NCBI GenBank assembly: GCA_019916065.1
Contig: CM034242.1
Span: forward strand, 43,157,010 to 43,221,009
From: Vitellaria paradoxa
Taxonomy: Eukaryota; Streptophyta; Magnoliopsida; Ericales; Sapotaceae
DNA: 64,000 bases
Reading direction: 5' to 3'
The notes under the pieces are model-generated. The model was not told where the DNA came from and ran no database searches. It was given only the letters and a program-made list of their open reading frames with translations. The position numbers and the translations under genes are program-made. Positions 45,357 through 57,663 of this stretch are shown piece after piece. Numbering within the stretch: position 1 is the first letter of the stretch; each line of letters begins with the position of its first letter.

Positions 45357-46189
45357 TAATCGGGGCATTGTTATATTTGCAACTACGCAAAAGGCTTGTA
45401 AGACCTATGGTTGAGATTCCGGGCTGTCTGGACACGTGACACGAGGCAACGGATGCTTCTCCTTTTGCCTCTTAATAATGGAAATGAGGGGCCCTCCATT
45501 ATTGAGCGTAATAATTAACGAGTACTATGTTGAGGAAAAAATATTACAATAATATGTCGAGTGCGCACTTACCCTTTTAAAAATAGCTGCACGCTCTCTG
45601 TTGCCCCTTCGCTAGGTCAAGTTCTTTTGGTATAATTTTTTTAATAAATTAGCAATTTTCAAAATCAAATTATGGGCTTGTTTGACTCTAAAAAAAGTTT
45701 TAACTTTCTCTAATTTTTTATTTTTTCTAACTTTTTTAAATTCAAAAACATAAAAAAAAAAAATTACCACGTTCAAAACTACCAATTTTTTTTCCCAATT
45801 TTTACTAAAATTTTTCAACTTCATCCAAAATTTTCTAATTTTAAAGACTTTACCAAACTTAAAAAAAATATTAAGTTACCAAAAGTTGGGTTTAATAAAC
45901 TGGCATTACACACAGGGTGTTTGCCTCATCAAGTTTCACAAAAAAATAAAATAAATTTTTACTAATTTTTTCTAACTTTTTTTAACAATACATTTATAAC
46001 TTTTACCAACTTTTATCAATTTTATTCAATATTTTCTAACTTTTATCATTTTTCTCAATTTTTACAAATTTTTATCAAACTCTCAATTAAAAACTAACAT
46101 GGCACGTGTTACATTTTAATACAAAATTATGTATATATATATATATATATATATATTATTTATGGTGCCAAGCATCTTCATAATCTTAT
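45357..46189. other. AT-rich intergenic stretch, no gene
   Basis: Runs of ctaattttt/ctaactttt-type MITE fragments at 45680-46080 and an AT run at 46130-46157. Nothing coding is supported. Confidence 0.5.
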
Positions 46190-46330
46190 AGGATGGTTGT
46201 TGAGTTGAACCCCAGTGAGAGGCTAACTTCTGAGCTATTGATAGTCAATGAAGTCCAGCAGCCAAGAAGTTTACAAACAACTACCTGGTAAAGGTCTTTG
46301 GTGGCACTGTCAGTGGTCAAAAGTTCTGAA
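46190..46330 (+). pseudogene. Third remnant of the BAHD promoter
   Basis: The stretch gtcaatgaagtccagcagcc, aagaagtttacaaacaacta and ctttggtggcactgtcagtg aligns with the functional gene's upstream region 48703-48785 (gtcaacgaggtcgtggcagc, aagaaattcataagcaacta, ctatgtacacactgtcccg) at roughly 70%. No exon follows, so only the upstream part of a former gene copy remains here. Confidence 0.55.
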
Positions 46331-46589
46331 ACCTCACCCCCAATCATTCATATATACAATCATACCATTACAAGAAATTTCAAATTTCTTTTGGAAAAAT
46401 ATAGGTAAATTACATAAACTTTACACCATTTTTTCAATTTCTCTATTGTTTAATTATAATAATTAACCAACCCCCTACGTCGCCAAATTTCAATGAGATC
46501 CTTTCCTCAAATACATCAACGAAAAATGGCACCATGTCTAACGCATATAATCGTTCAGATTTTTTTTTGTTACATTTACTAATTAATCA

Positions 46590-47090
46590 TTGTAAATACG
46601 GTGTACAAAAAAATCAAACAATTCAAAAATCGAACCAATTCATTCATTTTAGTTCGGACTAATTTAGGTTCCATACTAAAAATCGATTAAATTTATGAAT
46701 TAAAAATTAACAAATCAATATTCTCAATTCAATTCTTGAGTTAGTGGATAATAGAATTGAACTGAACAAATTTAAACAAAAAAATAATCATACTCGAATC
46801 AACGTAAAACTAACTCGAAAAATACAATATATAATATTATAATATAATATGTAATACATTACTAATTCGCATGTCTAAGAACCGAAAGCAAGTAAATTGC
46901 CCCAACCCAAAAATCGAAACTACCTAACTTGGTCTGTACCAATTCGAAAACCAAACTAAGAAAAACCATGCCGATATTTTTTGGTTAGACACTAAGTTTA
47001 AATCGGTTTGGTTTTAGGTTTGCATTTTAGGAACTGAAAAAATTTAATTCAATTGTAGGTATTAATTATAGACCTGAATCAAACCAATGT
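46590..47090. mobile_element. Degenerate MITE with 'aaaatcgaacc'/'cggtttggttttagg' arms
   Basis: Left arm motifs attcaaaaatcgaaccaatt, right arm motifs aaatcggtttggttttaggt and tgaaaaaatttaattcaatt. The arms are roughly inverted. Single copy here, limits uncertain. Confidence 0.4.
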
Positions 47091-47427
47091 CATGCTCAGC
47101 TGTAATTGTAAGTAGAAGATTCAAATTAAAACTTGATCATAATTACAAAGGTTGACTATCATGAATTACAATTAAAAAGGTATATTGTTTTTATATCCCT
47201 TGTGATCAAGGTAAAAATCACTAATATTCCTTGGAAGTTAAATAATTTATATTTACACCTCTCATACTTTAAATTAAAATGAAAATATTAAAAAATGTAT
47301 CAAAGATAACGATTTTAACTCTTAATAACGTTAAAAAATAATTTTTTACGTCTAACTCAATTTGAGTTTCAATGAGCATTTTTTTATGTTCACTTAAAAA
47401 TTTAACATAATTTACAACTTTACTTTA

Positions 47428-48165
47428 GGGGCCGATTGGATGCTTCAAATAGGGGTCTCCATAAATAATACACCCTTATAAGCTTTGATATGATATTTTT
47501 TGCTTGGTTTGGGAAGTAAAATTTCTCCCCTCTAAAAATTATTCCCCCTTTTTAATCTTGGAATAAGGTGTATTATTTTTGAAGAGGGTTTGATCTCTTC
47601 AAAAATTATCCCCCCTTATATGGATTAAAGTAGACCATTATGCCACTTCTCATCCCCATTTCTCACCTACAAAATGTATTTTATATTAGAAATAAATTCT
47701 TTTTTTTTCTAATGGAAAAATGTATTAAAAAATTATATTAATAAAAATAAAATATATATAATTTTTTTCCAAATAGGGGGTTGTGTGATTAAAAATATAT
47801 TTTTTTCAAATAGGAGGTGATGTGATTTTAAGATAATAATATAATTAATTTATGTAAAATTAATTTGTACTAGTTAGTTTTCACATGATATAATTAACAT
47901 AAACATATAATTAAGTTTGGATAATCAAGTTTAATTTAACGGGTAACCAAGTTTTGGGACACCACAAGGGCAAAAGAGTCATTTGACTGTTTTTTCCATC
48001 ATTCAATCCTCTTATTTATAAAACATCCAAACTAAGTTAAAAATTATTCCCCTTCATAAACATCATATCAATGTGGGCCAACCCTCTAAAAATAATATTC
48101 CTTCTTATCTTATACCCCCTCTAAAACTTATCCCCTTGAAATTTTAACACCATCCAATCGGGGGA
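47428..48165. mobile_element. Tourist-like element of about 0.7 kb, copy 2, with known empty site
   Basis: 738 bp, starts ggggccgattggatg, ends catccaatcgggga, TTA on both sides (47425-47427, 48166-48168). The paralogous BAHD upstream region at 60601-60620 reads gactttacattaatgttaaa with a single TTA and no element, which is the pre-insertion site. Colinear with 33484-34181. Confidence 0.9.
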
Positions 48166-48329
48166 TTAATGTTAAAAACAAGAGGTATAAAGGTATGTTT
48201 TTTTTTTAATTCAAAGAGTGATAGTGATTTTTAGTTTTAGTACAACAACAATTAACCAAATAAAAAATATAGGGTGTCAAATTAAATCTAGTGTAAAGAA
48301 TAATAGTTTAACACATAATTTACCCAACC

Positions 48330-48645
48330 GTTCGGAGACACAAATATTAGCAAAAAAATTACTAATTTTTGCTTCTTGAGTGTTTAGTAAGTTATCAATT
48401 TTTACTACTTTTCTACTCAATTATAATAACTTTTTAAATCCAAAAGTTGCTAAACATTATAAAAAGTTACTAAAAATTATTAAAAGTTATCAAAATTTTT
48501 ATTAAATACGTGAAAAATACAAAAAGTTACTTAAAATAGCTAAAATTTTTTATTTTTCTAACTAAACACACCAAAAATTATAATTAACAATTTTTAATAA
48601 AAATGTAAAAGTTACTAAAAATTTTGCTTCCAAATTACTTGGAGA
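48330..48645. mobile_element. MITE in the BAHD gene promoter
   Basis: About 315 bp, from about ttcggagacacaaat to tttgcttccaaa, with interior aaaagttactaaaaattatt. The broken BAHD copy lacks it (60780-60800: gaaaaattatttaaccaaatt). It ends about 235 bp before the ATG. Confidence 0.65.
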
Positions 48646-48794
48646 AATTGTAACCAAGCAAGCCGCTAATTTGCTAGCCGAGTATCTCGGATCAATTATT
48701 TGTCAGTCAACGAGGTCGTGGCAGCCAAGAAATTCATAAGCAACTACCAAAAGGTTTCCGCTGCGGCTATGTACACACTGTCCCGCCACTTCTC

Positions 48795-48803
48795 TATATA
48801 TTA
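48795..48803 (+). promoter_or_regulatory. TATA box of the BAHD gene
   Basis: tatatatta, 79-87 nt before the ATG. The duplicated copy has tataaata at 61823-61830 in the corresponding place. Confidence 0.55.
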
Positions 48804-48881
48804 CCTCGCTGTGAACTACAAACGGCACACAATAATAGAAACCAAAAATATCCTCTATTTAGGCCTTTCCTTGTGATCTAT

Positions 48882-51800
48882 ATGGCAGCGAGCACTCCTT
48901 TGCTATCCTTCACGGTGAGAAGGCGGTCACCGGAGCTAATCGCTCCGGCCAAGCCCACGCCTCACAAGTACAAACCTCTCTCCGACATCGACGACCAAGA
49001 AGGCCTCCGGTTTCAGATCCCCGTCATACAGTTTTACCGGAACGATCCCTCGGCCGGAGGGAAGGATCCTGCCAAGGTCATCCGGGAGGCCATCGCGAAG
49101 ACGCTGGTCTTCTACTACCCCTTCGCCGGCCGGCTGAGGGAACGACCCGGTCGGAAACTCGTGGTGGAGTGTACCGGTGAAGGTGTCATGTTCATCGAGG
49201 CCGACGCCGACGTTACGATCGAGCAGTTCGGCGACCCTCTTCAGCCTCCATTCCCGTTCTTGGAGGAACTCCTGTACGACGTCCCTGGCTCTGGAGGCGT
49301 CATTAACTGTCCTTTGATGCTAATTCAGGTACATATATATCTATATATACACATACATATACATATATATATAGGTTATTTATGATCGCTTCCTCGGAAA
49401 ATGAAAAATTCAAAGGAGCGTGGGCGTGCTTGTTAGCGGGATAAAAAAGTGAGATTCGATGATCAATCCGTGGGTCCCACGGTTTGGAGAGTAATAAAGG
49501 CTCAGTTGGGATCTCTGTAAAATAAAATAAAATTTTATAAATATTTATAAATATAAATTACAATATAATAAAATTTAAATTTTTTATTTACTGTACAAAT
49601 TACGAGATATTTATTTTTACAATTTTATATAATTCTAAACACACTCAAAATGTTTGTTTAATATTCGTGAGTCACACAGATTGGATGAATAATGAAGTTT
49701 TTGTGGAATGAGTAATCCCACCAGCGGGTGTAGGATTAATAATCCCATCTCTGAATTGTTTACTTTTTAGATTTAAAGGTTCAAAATTATTTCCTATCAC
49801 ATCACATATCAAATTACTTATTTATCTCACTTTATATCCGATTAACCAAACACCAAAAAATAATTTCACATAAAAAATTAATATCTTCTTTTATCCAATC
49901 CTATTAGTAGGTCCCACAATATTATTTATTTCACATCATCTAATTTCTCAAACAAACGTAACCTATAATACCAACAACTTTATCAAAAATTTTAATCTCA
50001 ACTTCTCATGGCACCATATATTTTTATAGCAAATATATATATATATATATATATCGATTCCAGAGTTTTTCTGTTTTGGCGAAGCTACTCACACTAATAA
50101 CTCGAATAGCTTTCAAATATCTTGCTTTCAATAACAGTTAATAACTGCTCAATCAAGTACGGATAGAATATAAAACAACAAAGGGCCAAAAAAAAAAAAA
50201 AAAGCAAAGAAATAAATTAAATGGATAGGACACATCCATATTTAATTTTTGCTGTTATACAAAGAAATACTAAAGTATTGATAAAACTTAAAAATTGATC
50301 AAACTAATTATTTAGTGAAATTTTTAATTCTTTGATTAATATCTTTTAACTGTCAATAATCACTCACAATTGAATCAGGGATGTGTATAAATAATTTTTA
50401 AAATTTTTTATGTAAATTTTTATTTTTGTTATTTTATTTTACTTTTCATTATATGCCCCTTAACTCTCTTTTTTTTTGTTTGTCTTCTCAAAGTAATTCA
50501 GAATTACTAATTATTTACTTAAATGTCAATATTTATTATTTGAGATACATATTTTAATGTTCTTAAATTTTAATCAATTCTTAAATAATTTTAAAATATA
50601 AAAATTAAAAATAAATAAAATAATTAATGAGTCTTTTTCTCTCACACACTTATAAGATGGGTGCATCCATTAGTACTATTATAACAAACCTTTTATATAT
50701 AATTGGTGAAGTCTTAAAATATAATGTTGTTTGTATTTATCTCGGCGTAAGATGATTTTAATTTTTAAAAAATTTTCAATTCTTTCTTAACCCTCTAATT
50801 TGCACACTACTTAGTAAAATAATTTGAGTTATAGCCCCGTTTGGTTTGTAATGGTTTGATGAAAGTTTCCAAAAATCTCTATAAATCTCTATTAACTTTA
50901 TATCACATCAATTTTTTTTATCATTGCACGCATTACGAACTTTCCCAAAACTATAATTTATTTTAATTTATCTCATTTTTTTTACTCCAAATAATTCCAT
51001 AGTAAAATTTTGAGAAATTATGTCTATATATCGTGCCTATTAATTAATTTCTTCTAGTGTGATTGGATCAAAGAGTATTGATACCATTTTGGTGAAAATG
51101 TTTAATTAAAAATATTTACTTGCCCGACAAATAGGGAAAGGCCGACAGGAATGGCCAAAAAGTTTAGGACTGCAGCCTTTTGCAGTTTTTGGGGAAGGGT
51201 AGGGGGAAAGAGGACCCGCCAATAGTATAATGAGTGGGATCGATTGCCTTCGGAGTTTGGCTATTAAGGGGTCTGGCTGCTCGATTTTTACAAATTCTTT
51301 TTTTTTTTAATCGCTATCAACTTTTCTTAATTTTTATTTTTTGTGTATTTAATTTGAAATTTAAAATTTAATAACTTTTATCAAATTTTAATATTTCTTA
51401 ACAATTTTTTTTGACAAAAAATGTTCGAATAAATCTGACTAGAATTTTTTAGTTTGTATTAACCAAATCTTAAAAAATTAAAACCTAGCTTGCTTTTTTT
51501 AGGATACCAAACGCCCTAAAGTTGATCACTTGCCCAATTATTAATTAAAATCCTAACAAAAAAAATTACAAAATCTATTATTATAATTCGCAAGTAAAAA
51601 ATTTATTATTAAATTAAAAATACGTTTTTAAAATAAAAAATTGTAATAATACAAACTATATAACTTATCCAAAATACTAGATTTAATTTTTTCTTTGATG
51701 TAGGAATTTATGGTAACAGATTCTTTATTCTCTCGTTGCGAGGGTGGAAGAAAAGGGAAACTTTAAAACAAAATTCCTCTTTTATTTTGTTAGAATAAAT

Positions 51801-53867
51801 CAGGCGGAGGAAAAGAAAATTAATAAAAAAGAAAAAAAAAATTCTTCCTTTTTTTCCATCTATTTTTTTCTCATTTTATTACACTAACTTTTAACTTTAA
51901 TTATTTTCTCGTCGATTTATTTTCAATTATTTCATATTTTAGTTTTCTTCTATAAATTAGAATTTAAATTAATAGTTGCCTTAAAAAAAATAAGTAGGCA
52001 GTGAAAAAGGTATTTGAAGAATTTTGATTTTTATTTGTTCACTTACCTTTCTCTTTCTCTGATATAATCAACAATTGAATTAATTATTTTAAGCATACCC
52101 TATTGTTCTCTTAAATCCATATCAGATTTTTTTTTTTTTTTTGGTATGACAGGCAAAATTGGTGTGACTCATTGTACAAATTAAAAAATAATAAATTATT
52201 TTATTTTATTTTATTTTTTGTCACTCTAAATGTCTCTAACATCGATATTGGTAGAGCCAGGACAAATCAAAATTAATGCCCCTCAGCCTTATTAATTAAT
52301 TGAATTTGTCTTCGATTATTTCACGAACTACTTATATTCTTAGTACACCTTCAATTTTTTTTTAATATGTATAGCTTTTCTTGTATTTACCAGAAACAAA
52401 TTTTATTCTATGTTTCTTCTAACTCCGTTTGAAAACATCTCTATTTTAGAATTAATTTGATTTAAAAATAAAAAATAAATTTAATTTGATAAATAAAATT
52501 TCATATTTGAAATATATTTTTAATTTAAAAATTAATTTGATCTGATTTAAGATAAATATTAAATTTGACCATATTAATCGAAAATAAAAAATAAGATAAA
52601 TGTGATATATGAGAGTAAATTTATCATCTTACTTAAGTGACTTAAAAGAAAATTTTAAATTCTCATCAAATTTTATTATTTTGAATTAAATTTTAAATGA
52701 TATAAAAATTCTAAAATTTAAATTACAAAATAAAATTAAATTCAACTTATAAAAATTTGTATTTTAATTTCAAATATAAAGATTTGTGAAAATTTTAATC
52801 AAATGAAATTAAATTTAATCAAATTCACCGTTGGCGGATTCAAGTTCCATGTCATATAAAAATTGTAGTAATAATATATTGTTATAATTACACGAGTATT
52901 GTATGTGCGCGTTATTTATTTCTTTACTCGCGTTGATTAGGTGACTCGATTGAGATGCGGAGGGTTCATCCTCGCTCTACGCCTCAACCACACAATGAGC
53001 GACGCGCCGGGACTGGTTCAATTCATGAAGGCGGTGGGCGAGATAGCACGTGGCGCGTCGTCACCGTCGGTTCAGCCCGTCTGGGAGAGACACCTCATGA
53101 GCGCCAGGGACCCGCCGCGCGTGACGTGCACGCACCAAGAATACGACGACGTTCCCGACACAAAGGGCACCATCATCCCGCTCGACGACATGGCCCACCG
53201 CTCCTTCTTCTTCGGCCCAACAGAAATAGCCGCGCTCCGCACCTTCGTCCCTCCCCACCTCCACCAGTGCTCCGTCTTCGAGGTCCTCACCGCCTGCCTC
53301 TGGCGGTGCCGCACAATCGCCCTCCGGCCCGACCCGGAAGAAGAGGTCCGGATCATCTGCATCGTCAACGCCCGGGGCAAATTCGAACCGGCCTTGCCCG
53401 CCGGATACTACGGCAACGCGTTTGCTTTCCCGACGGCGATCTCCTCGGCCGGAGAGTTAGCCCGGAGGCCGCTGGGACACGCGCTGGAGCTGGTGATGAA
53501 GGCGAAGGCGGACGTCACGGAGGAGTACATGAAATCGTTGGCGGATCTGATGGTGATTAAAGGCCGGCCCCATTTCACGGTGGTGAGGAGTTACCTGGTG
53601 TCCGACGTGACTCGGGCCGGGTTTGGGGAGGCGGACTTCGGGTGGGGGAAGGCGGCGTACGGCGGCCCGGCGAAGGGCGGAGTTGGGGCTATCCCCGGGG
53701 TGGCGAGCTTTTATATACCTTTCACGAACAAGAAAGGTGAGAGTGGGATTGTGGTGCCTCTCTGTTTGCCCGCCCCGGCGATGGAAAGATTTGTGACGGA
53801 GCTTGATAGTATGCTGAAGTCTCGTCCAGGCAAGACCTCCTCCCCCCACATCCAATCTGCCCTCTGA
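48882..53867 (+). CDS. BAHD acyltransferase, benzyl alcohol O-benzoyltransferase-like
   Basis: Two exons, 48882-49328 (donor CAG|gtacat) and 52941-53867 (acceptor gattag, stop TGA); 457 aa with a 3612-bp intron. The start is the ATG of [14 protein letters not shown]; the upstream GTG in frame is not a plant start. N-terminal [20 protein letters not shown] and [20 protein letters not shown] are typical of the benzoyl/anthraniloyl-transferase clade. The catalytic motif HTMSD is H166-D170, and the structural motif DFGWG is at 381-385. Family knowledge: cytosolic transfer of an acyl group from acyl-CoA (for example benzoyl-CoA) to an alcohol, giving volatile esters; the actual substrates cannot be read from the sequence. 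The exons are strikingly GC-rich against AT-rich flanks. The intron holds several MITEs. Confidence 0.94.
49500..49650 (-). mobile_element. 'attgtataaaataaaataaa' MITE in the BAHD intron
   Basis: Left ggctcagttgggatctctgt, right tataattctaaacacactc. Missing from the intron of the broken BAHD copy, which joins sequence like 49420 to sequence like 49988. Confidence 0.6.
50836..51002. mobile_element. MITE 'cccgtttggtttg' in the BAHD intron
   Basis: Shares ctctattaactttatatcac, tgcacgcattacgaactttc and ttttactccaaa with 54476-54650. Confidence 0.7.
51003..52940. other. Remaining BAHD intron sequence
   Basis: AT-rich, no coding sequence. About 52630-52830 resembles 63720-63910 (taaattttaaatgatataaa against tgaatttcaaatggtataaa), indicating that the intron was part of the duplication. 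Confidence 0.5.
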
Positions 53868-54000
53868 TTGACTGGAAAATAATTCCGGGTCAAGAGCGAC
53901 GAGGGAAAAGAGAAATTAACAAGTAAGATTGTGCGAGTGGAAAAGGAGTGATTTGTATTTGTATTTGTATTTTTTTTTTTTTTTTTTACTCTATATGTTG
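53868..54000 (+). other. BAHD 3' UTR with TTTGTA repeats
   Basis: Three TTTGTAT-type motifs at about 53950-53970 followed by a long T run. TTTGTA is a typical plant far-upstream polyadenylation element. Confidence 0.4.
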
Positions 54001-54084
54001 TTTGGAGTGATTTGTATTTCTATGTATCCCTTTTCAAAAAATATAAAAAAATGAATAAAAATTTATATTCTACTTGACTAGAGA

Positions 54085-54355
54085 CCATTTGAAGGAGTAA
54101 TTTTTAGTTAAAAAAATTATTAATTTTCTTTTGAGTATTAAGTAAATCATTAATTTTTATCTTTTTCTCTCCGTTATAATAATTTATCAACTCAAAAATT
54201 GTTCAAAATTGTCAAAATTTACGAAAAATTTTACCAAATACTTAAAAATTGTAAAAATTATTACTTATTTTACTAAATGTACGAAAAATTATAATTAATA
54301 ATTTTTGATAAAAATTATTAGAAATTCTTAAAATTTAGATTTCCAAATTACACCT
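54085..54355. mobile_element. Copy of the 48.3-kb MITE family
   Basis: Starts accatttgaaggagtaattt and ends agatttccaaattacacc. Interior ctccgttataataatttatc. Confidence 0.6.
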
Positions 54356-54475
54356 TGGACGGTGAAAAATAGAGAAAATAGGATAAATGTGAGATTCTTT
54401 TCTTTATTTGTGACTTTTAATGACGGAATAAAAAAATAAAAATTAATTGTAGTCCAAAATATCAATATATTTCGG

Positions 54476-54650
54476 TCGTTTGGTTTGCTGAAAATCTCTA
54501 AAAAATTTTATAAATCTCTGTTAACTTTATATCACATCAACTTTTTCTTTCACTGCACGTATTACGAATTTTCTCTAAACCATAATTTATCTTATTTTAT
54601 CTTAATTTATCTCACATTTTTTTACTCCAAACAACTCCATTGTCATGTAT
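54476..54650. mobile_element. MITE 'tcgtttggtttg', pair of 50836-51002
   Basis: Shared interior ctgttaactttatatcacat and cactgcacgtattacgaatt. Ends ctccaaacaactccat. Confidence 0.7.
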
Positions 54651-54879
54651 CTAAATTGGACTGAAATAGAGAGACAGGACTGAAAAAAGGAAAAAATAAC
54701 GTACAATTTGTCCTCATAGTTGTACTAAAATAAAAATTTCTAACACCCATTAAATTTTAAAAATTTCTATTTATAAACTAATAAAACGAAATGATTAAAG
54801 GCGTTTAATTTTTAACCGAAAAAATAAAAATATATATTTAAAGTCAAATTAAATCACGAGGTAGAGCGGCGTAAGGGGT

Positions 54880-55045
54880 GTTTGGTTAATTAAAACTAAT
54901 CAAAATTCATCAACTTTTATTAAATTTTTTATATTTTTCACTTAAATTTTATCATATACTTAAATTTACATTTTTTACTTTTATATCAAATTTTTATATT
55001 TTTATTATACTTTTTGTCTAAATTTTTACCAACTAAACACTTCTA
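54880..55045. mobile_element. Short MITE 'ggtgtttggtt' copy
   Basis: Ends ggggtgtttggttaatta and accaactaaacactt, interior read in the opposite sense to 63533-63690. Confidence 0.6.
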
Positions 55046-55109
55046 AGTGTAAAATGAGATTGGCGAATTCATCATAATCTTATATATATATATATATATA
55101 TATATATGG

Positions 55110-55275
55110 CTCTGTTCGGTGACAAATAAAATAAAATAAAATCTTACAAATCTCTACAAACATAATTTACGAGATAATAAAATTTAAATTCTTCACTTAT
55201 TACACGAATTACGAGATATTTACTTTTATAATTTTATTTTATTTTATACACTTTTATACAATTCCAAACACACCC
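55110..55275 (-). mobile_element. 'attgtataaaataaaataaa' MITE, reverse copy
   Basis: Ends ctctgttcggtgacaaataa and acaattccaaacacacccg, core ttcacttattacacgaatta. An AT run directly precedes it. Confidence 0.7.
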
Positions 55276-55529
55276 GCTGTATATAAGTAGACCTGGTGCT
55301 TAGGACTAGTGAGGTAAAAATGCAATTTCCAAATAATCAGAGACAAAATAATACGATTTTTGTATAATTTTACAAAGTGAACGAAGCAGAGTCTCACATG
55401 CATCCGCCCTCGTATACACGAATGTTAAGTTCACGATCTCCTGGATTGGGAAATAATAATTTTAAAAGCTGTTTTTTAACACTGTACGCGTGATTTTGAG
55501 CCAAAAAAATAATTCTACTATTAGCCTAG

Positions 55530-55740
55530 ATTTGGGAGGAAACAGTTAACTAGCCATTAATTATTAAAAATTAATTTTTTTATTTAAAAATAAAATAATT
55601 AATTTTTTAATTTTTTACTAATTTGATATTTTTACATTTCATGATTTAAAAAATAAAAAATATAAGAAAATAAATTTGATATTAAAAAAAAAAAAACAGA
55701 ATAGTTAGAAGTTAGCCATTAGGTATGCTTAACAAATGAA
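55530..55740. mobile_element. Copy of the 7.8-kb MITE family
   Basis: Arms ttaactagccattaattatt and tagttagaagttagccatta. Confidence 0.55.
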
Positions 55741-55746
55741 ATCTTA

Positions 55747-56270
55747 GGGTGCATTTGGCGCACTAAATTTTGATAAAATCTCTGAAAATTTCTGAAATTT
55801 CTGAAAATCTCTATATACTCTTACACATTTCCGTCTTATCAAAATTAAAAAAAAAAGTCAAGACCTTTAAAAAAAAAGTTGATAACTAAAATTCGGTTAA
55901 ACAAATAGCAAAAATTTTTTCACTATCGTCACCATGTACTCTCAAACTACCGAATGACACTCACTTTGACTATTTTTTGTGGGTTTGTAAAAACCGTTTC
56001 GACAGAATGTAGAAACTGTTCTGACGGATTCGCGCGATCAACTTCCGTTCAAACGGTTTTTATAATCTGTTTGGACAGATTGTAGTGCAAAGAAATTATA
56101 GTTGCCCAAAATTTTGAATCCGTCCAAACGGAAATTTAATTTGTCAAAACGGAAATCTTACTATTCATTTTCAAAAAGACAATTTAAGATGTGTGCATTA
56201 TATACAAAAAATTTCTCTAAACCACATTTTATTTCATTTTTTTTCACTTTTTACCACTCTAAACACATCC
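55747..56270. mobile_element. Tourist-like MITE of about 525 bp
   Basis: 524 bp with TTA on both sides (55744-55746, 56271-56273). Ends gggtgcatttggcgcac and ctctaaacacatcc. Pair of 24885-25396. Confidence 0.8.
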
Positions 56271-56273
56271 TTA

Positions 56274-57303
56274 CTCTGCTCCTTAAAGCACCCTTGATGT
56301 AGATCGTATCGCTGAAGGGTTATTTTTGCGCTCCAACGAACCCCTAAAATTGGAAACCCTTAAAAATAAAAATTGGATCCTTCCCTTCTAACTCATATTT
56401 GTTCTACTTAAAATATAAAAAAAAAAAAAGTTGCAGATTGAACGGCAGATAATGCAAGTAAAATGAAAAATTAAAATCAAACAATCTTGGCATTTTGTGC
56501 ACTAATAACTTCTCAGTTTAGGGGATGTGTGTATTAAAAAGAAAATACAATATTTTTGTTTTGGCATCTCCAAAAGTATTTTACTAGATGATTTAAATTA
56601 ATAGTCTCAATTTGAAAATCACATATTTATTTTATGGTTACTTAATTATAAGTAAGGGTTGGGTCGCCTTTGAATTTTTAATTGTCAATTCATATTTATT
56701 TGTATTTATAATTAAATAGTTAAAACTTAATTGACATTGAAATTTATTTTATTTTAAAATTAGATTGATCGTGCTGATTTCAAATTAATCTATTTATGTC
56801 AAATCATATTTATGTTTTTTTTTTAATAATTATGTGTTCATATTTTATTAACTAAGAAATAATCATTTAAATAAGTTTATTCACGATTTCATTAAGATCT
56901 CGTTTACGTTTGTTTAATAAATTAAAAAAATAAATTTTAACATATTTTTTCAAATTTAATAAATAAATGAGTCGCATTCAAATAAAAATAAACTTGGCTC
57001 AATAAGACTTACAAACAAGTGTATTTATCATTCGTGAGTAAACTTATTTAAATATTCACCAACAAGCTCATTTATTATTCTTGGTTAAAGTCATTTAGAT
57101 GTTCGTGAACAAATATTGTTAAAATATTAATGAACAAACGTGTTTGTTTTTAATTTCAATCTTATTTATTAAATTTACCCATTAATAAGCATACAAGAAT
57201 ACTCAATAAATAGCTCATGGATATGATCAACAAAAACTCGAAAATAAACTTGTTTGTTATAATTTAGTTGATCTAAAATCAAGTTCAACCTTAGTTATAT
57301 ATT
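56274..57303. other. AT-rich stretch, relict transposon-like sequence
   Basis: From about 56640 it is rich in short repeated words such as tcgtgaacaaata, aacaagctcattt and aataaacttg(t/g), typical of old plant transposons. No genes. It is interrupted by the MITE at 57304. Confidence 0.4.
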
Positions 57304-57663
57304 GGGCTCGTTTGGAGTAAGAAAAAATAAAATAAATTGAGATAAAATGTGGTTTTGAGTTAATTTTGGTACCTTTTTTCTGAAAAATTATAAACCGTGG
57401 GAACGATTTTTCAAATTCGTTCCCACGGATTAAAAAAAATTTAAAAAAATAGCGACAATGGTATTCATTTGAAAGCTTTCGATACGAAAAATGTGATTGT
57501 ATAAAAAATTTACACATTCGATTAACCTATTTTTAGATTTTTTTATTTTTTTAGCGAAATATTGAAATTTTTTGAAATTAGTGATGGCAGAAAAATTAGA
57601 GATAGAGGAGTTGTTAGAGATTTATAGAATTTTTTGAAGATTTGTTTTACTCCAAACGAGCCC
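57304..57663. mobile_element. MITE with near-perfect 18-bp inverted ends
   Basis: 360 bp. tgggctcgtttggagtaa at the left and its exact reverse complement at the right (counting one flanking base). It also holds an inner hairpin, ccgtgggaacga ... tcgttcccacgg. Sharp ends indicate a young insertion. Confidence 0.85.

Noticed and set aside
48873..48881. Alternative upstream start adding three residues before MAAS in the BAHD gene
   Set aside because: The upstream codon is GTG, not ATG; the ATG at 48882 matches the start used in the family.
52955..53560. 201-codon open frame overlapping BAHD exon 2 in another frame, plus several minus-strand frames
   Set aside because: Shadows caused by the high GC content of the real exon.
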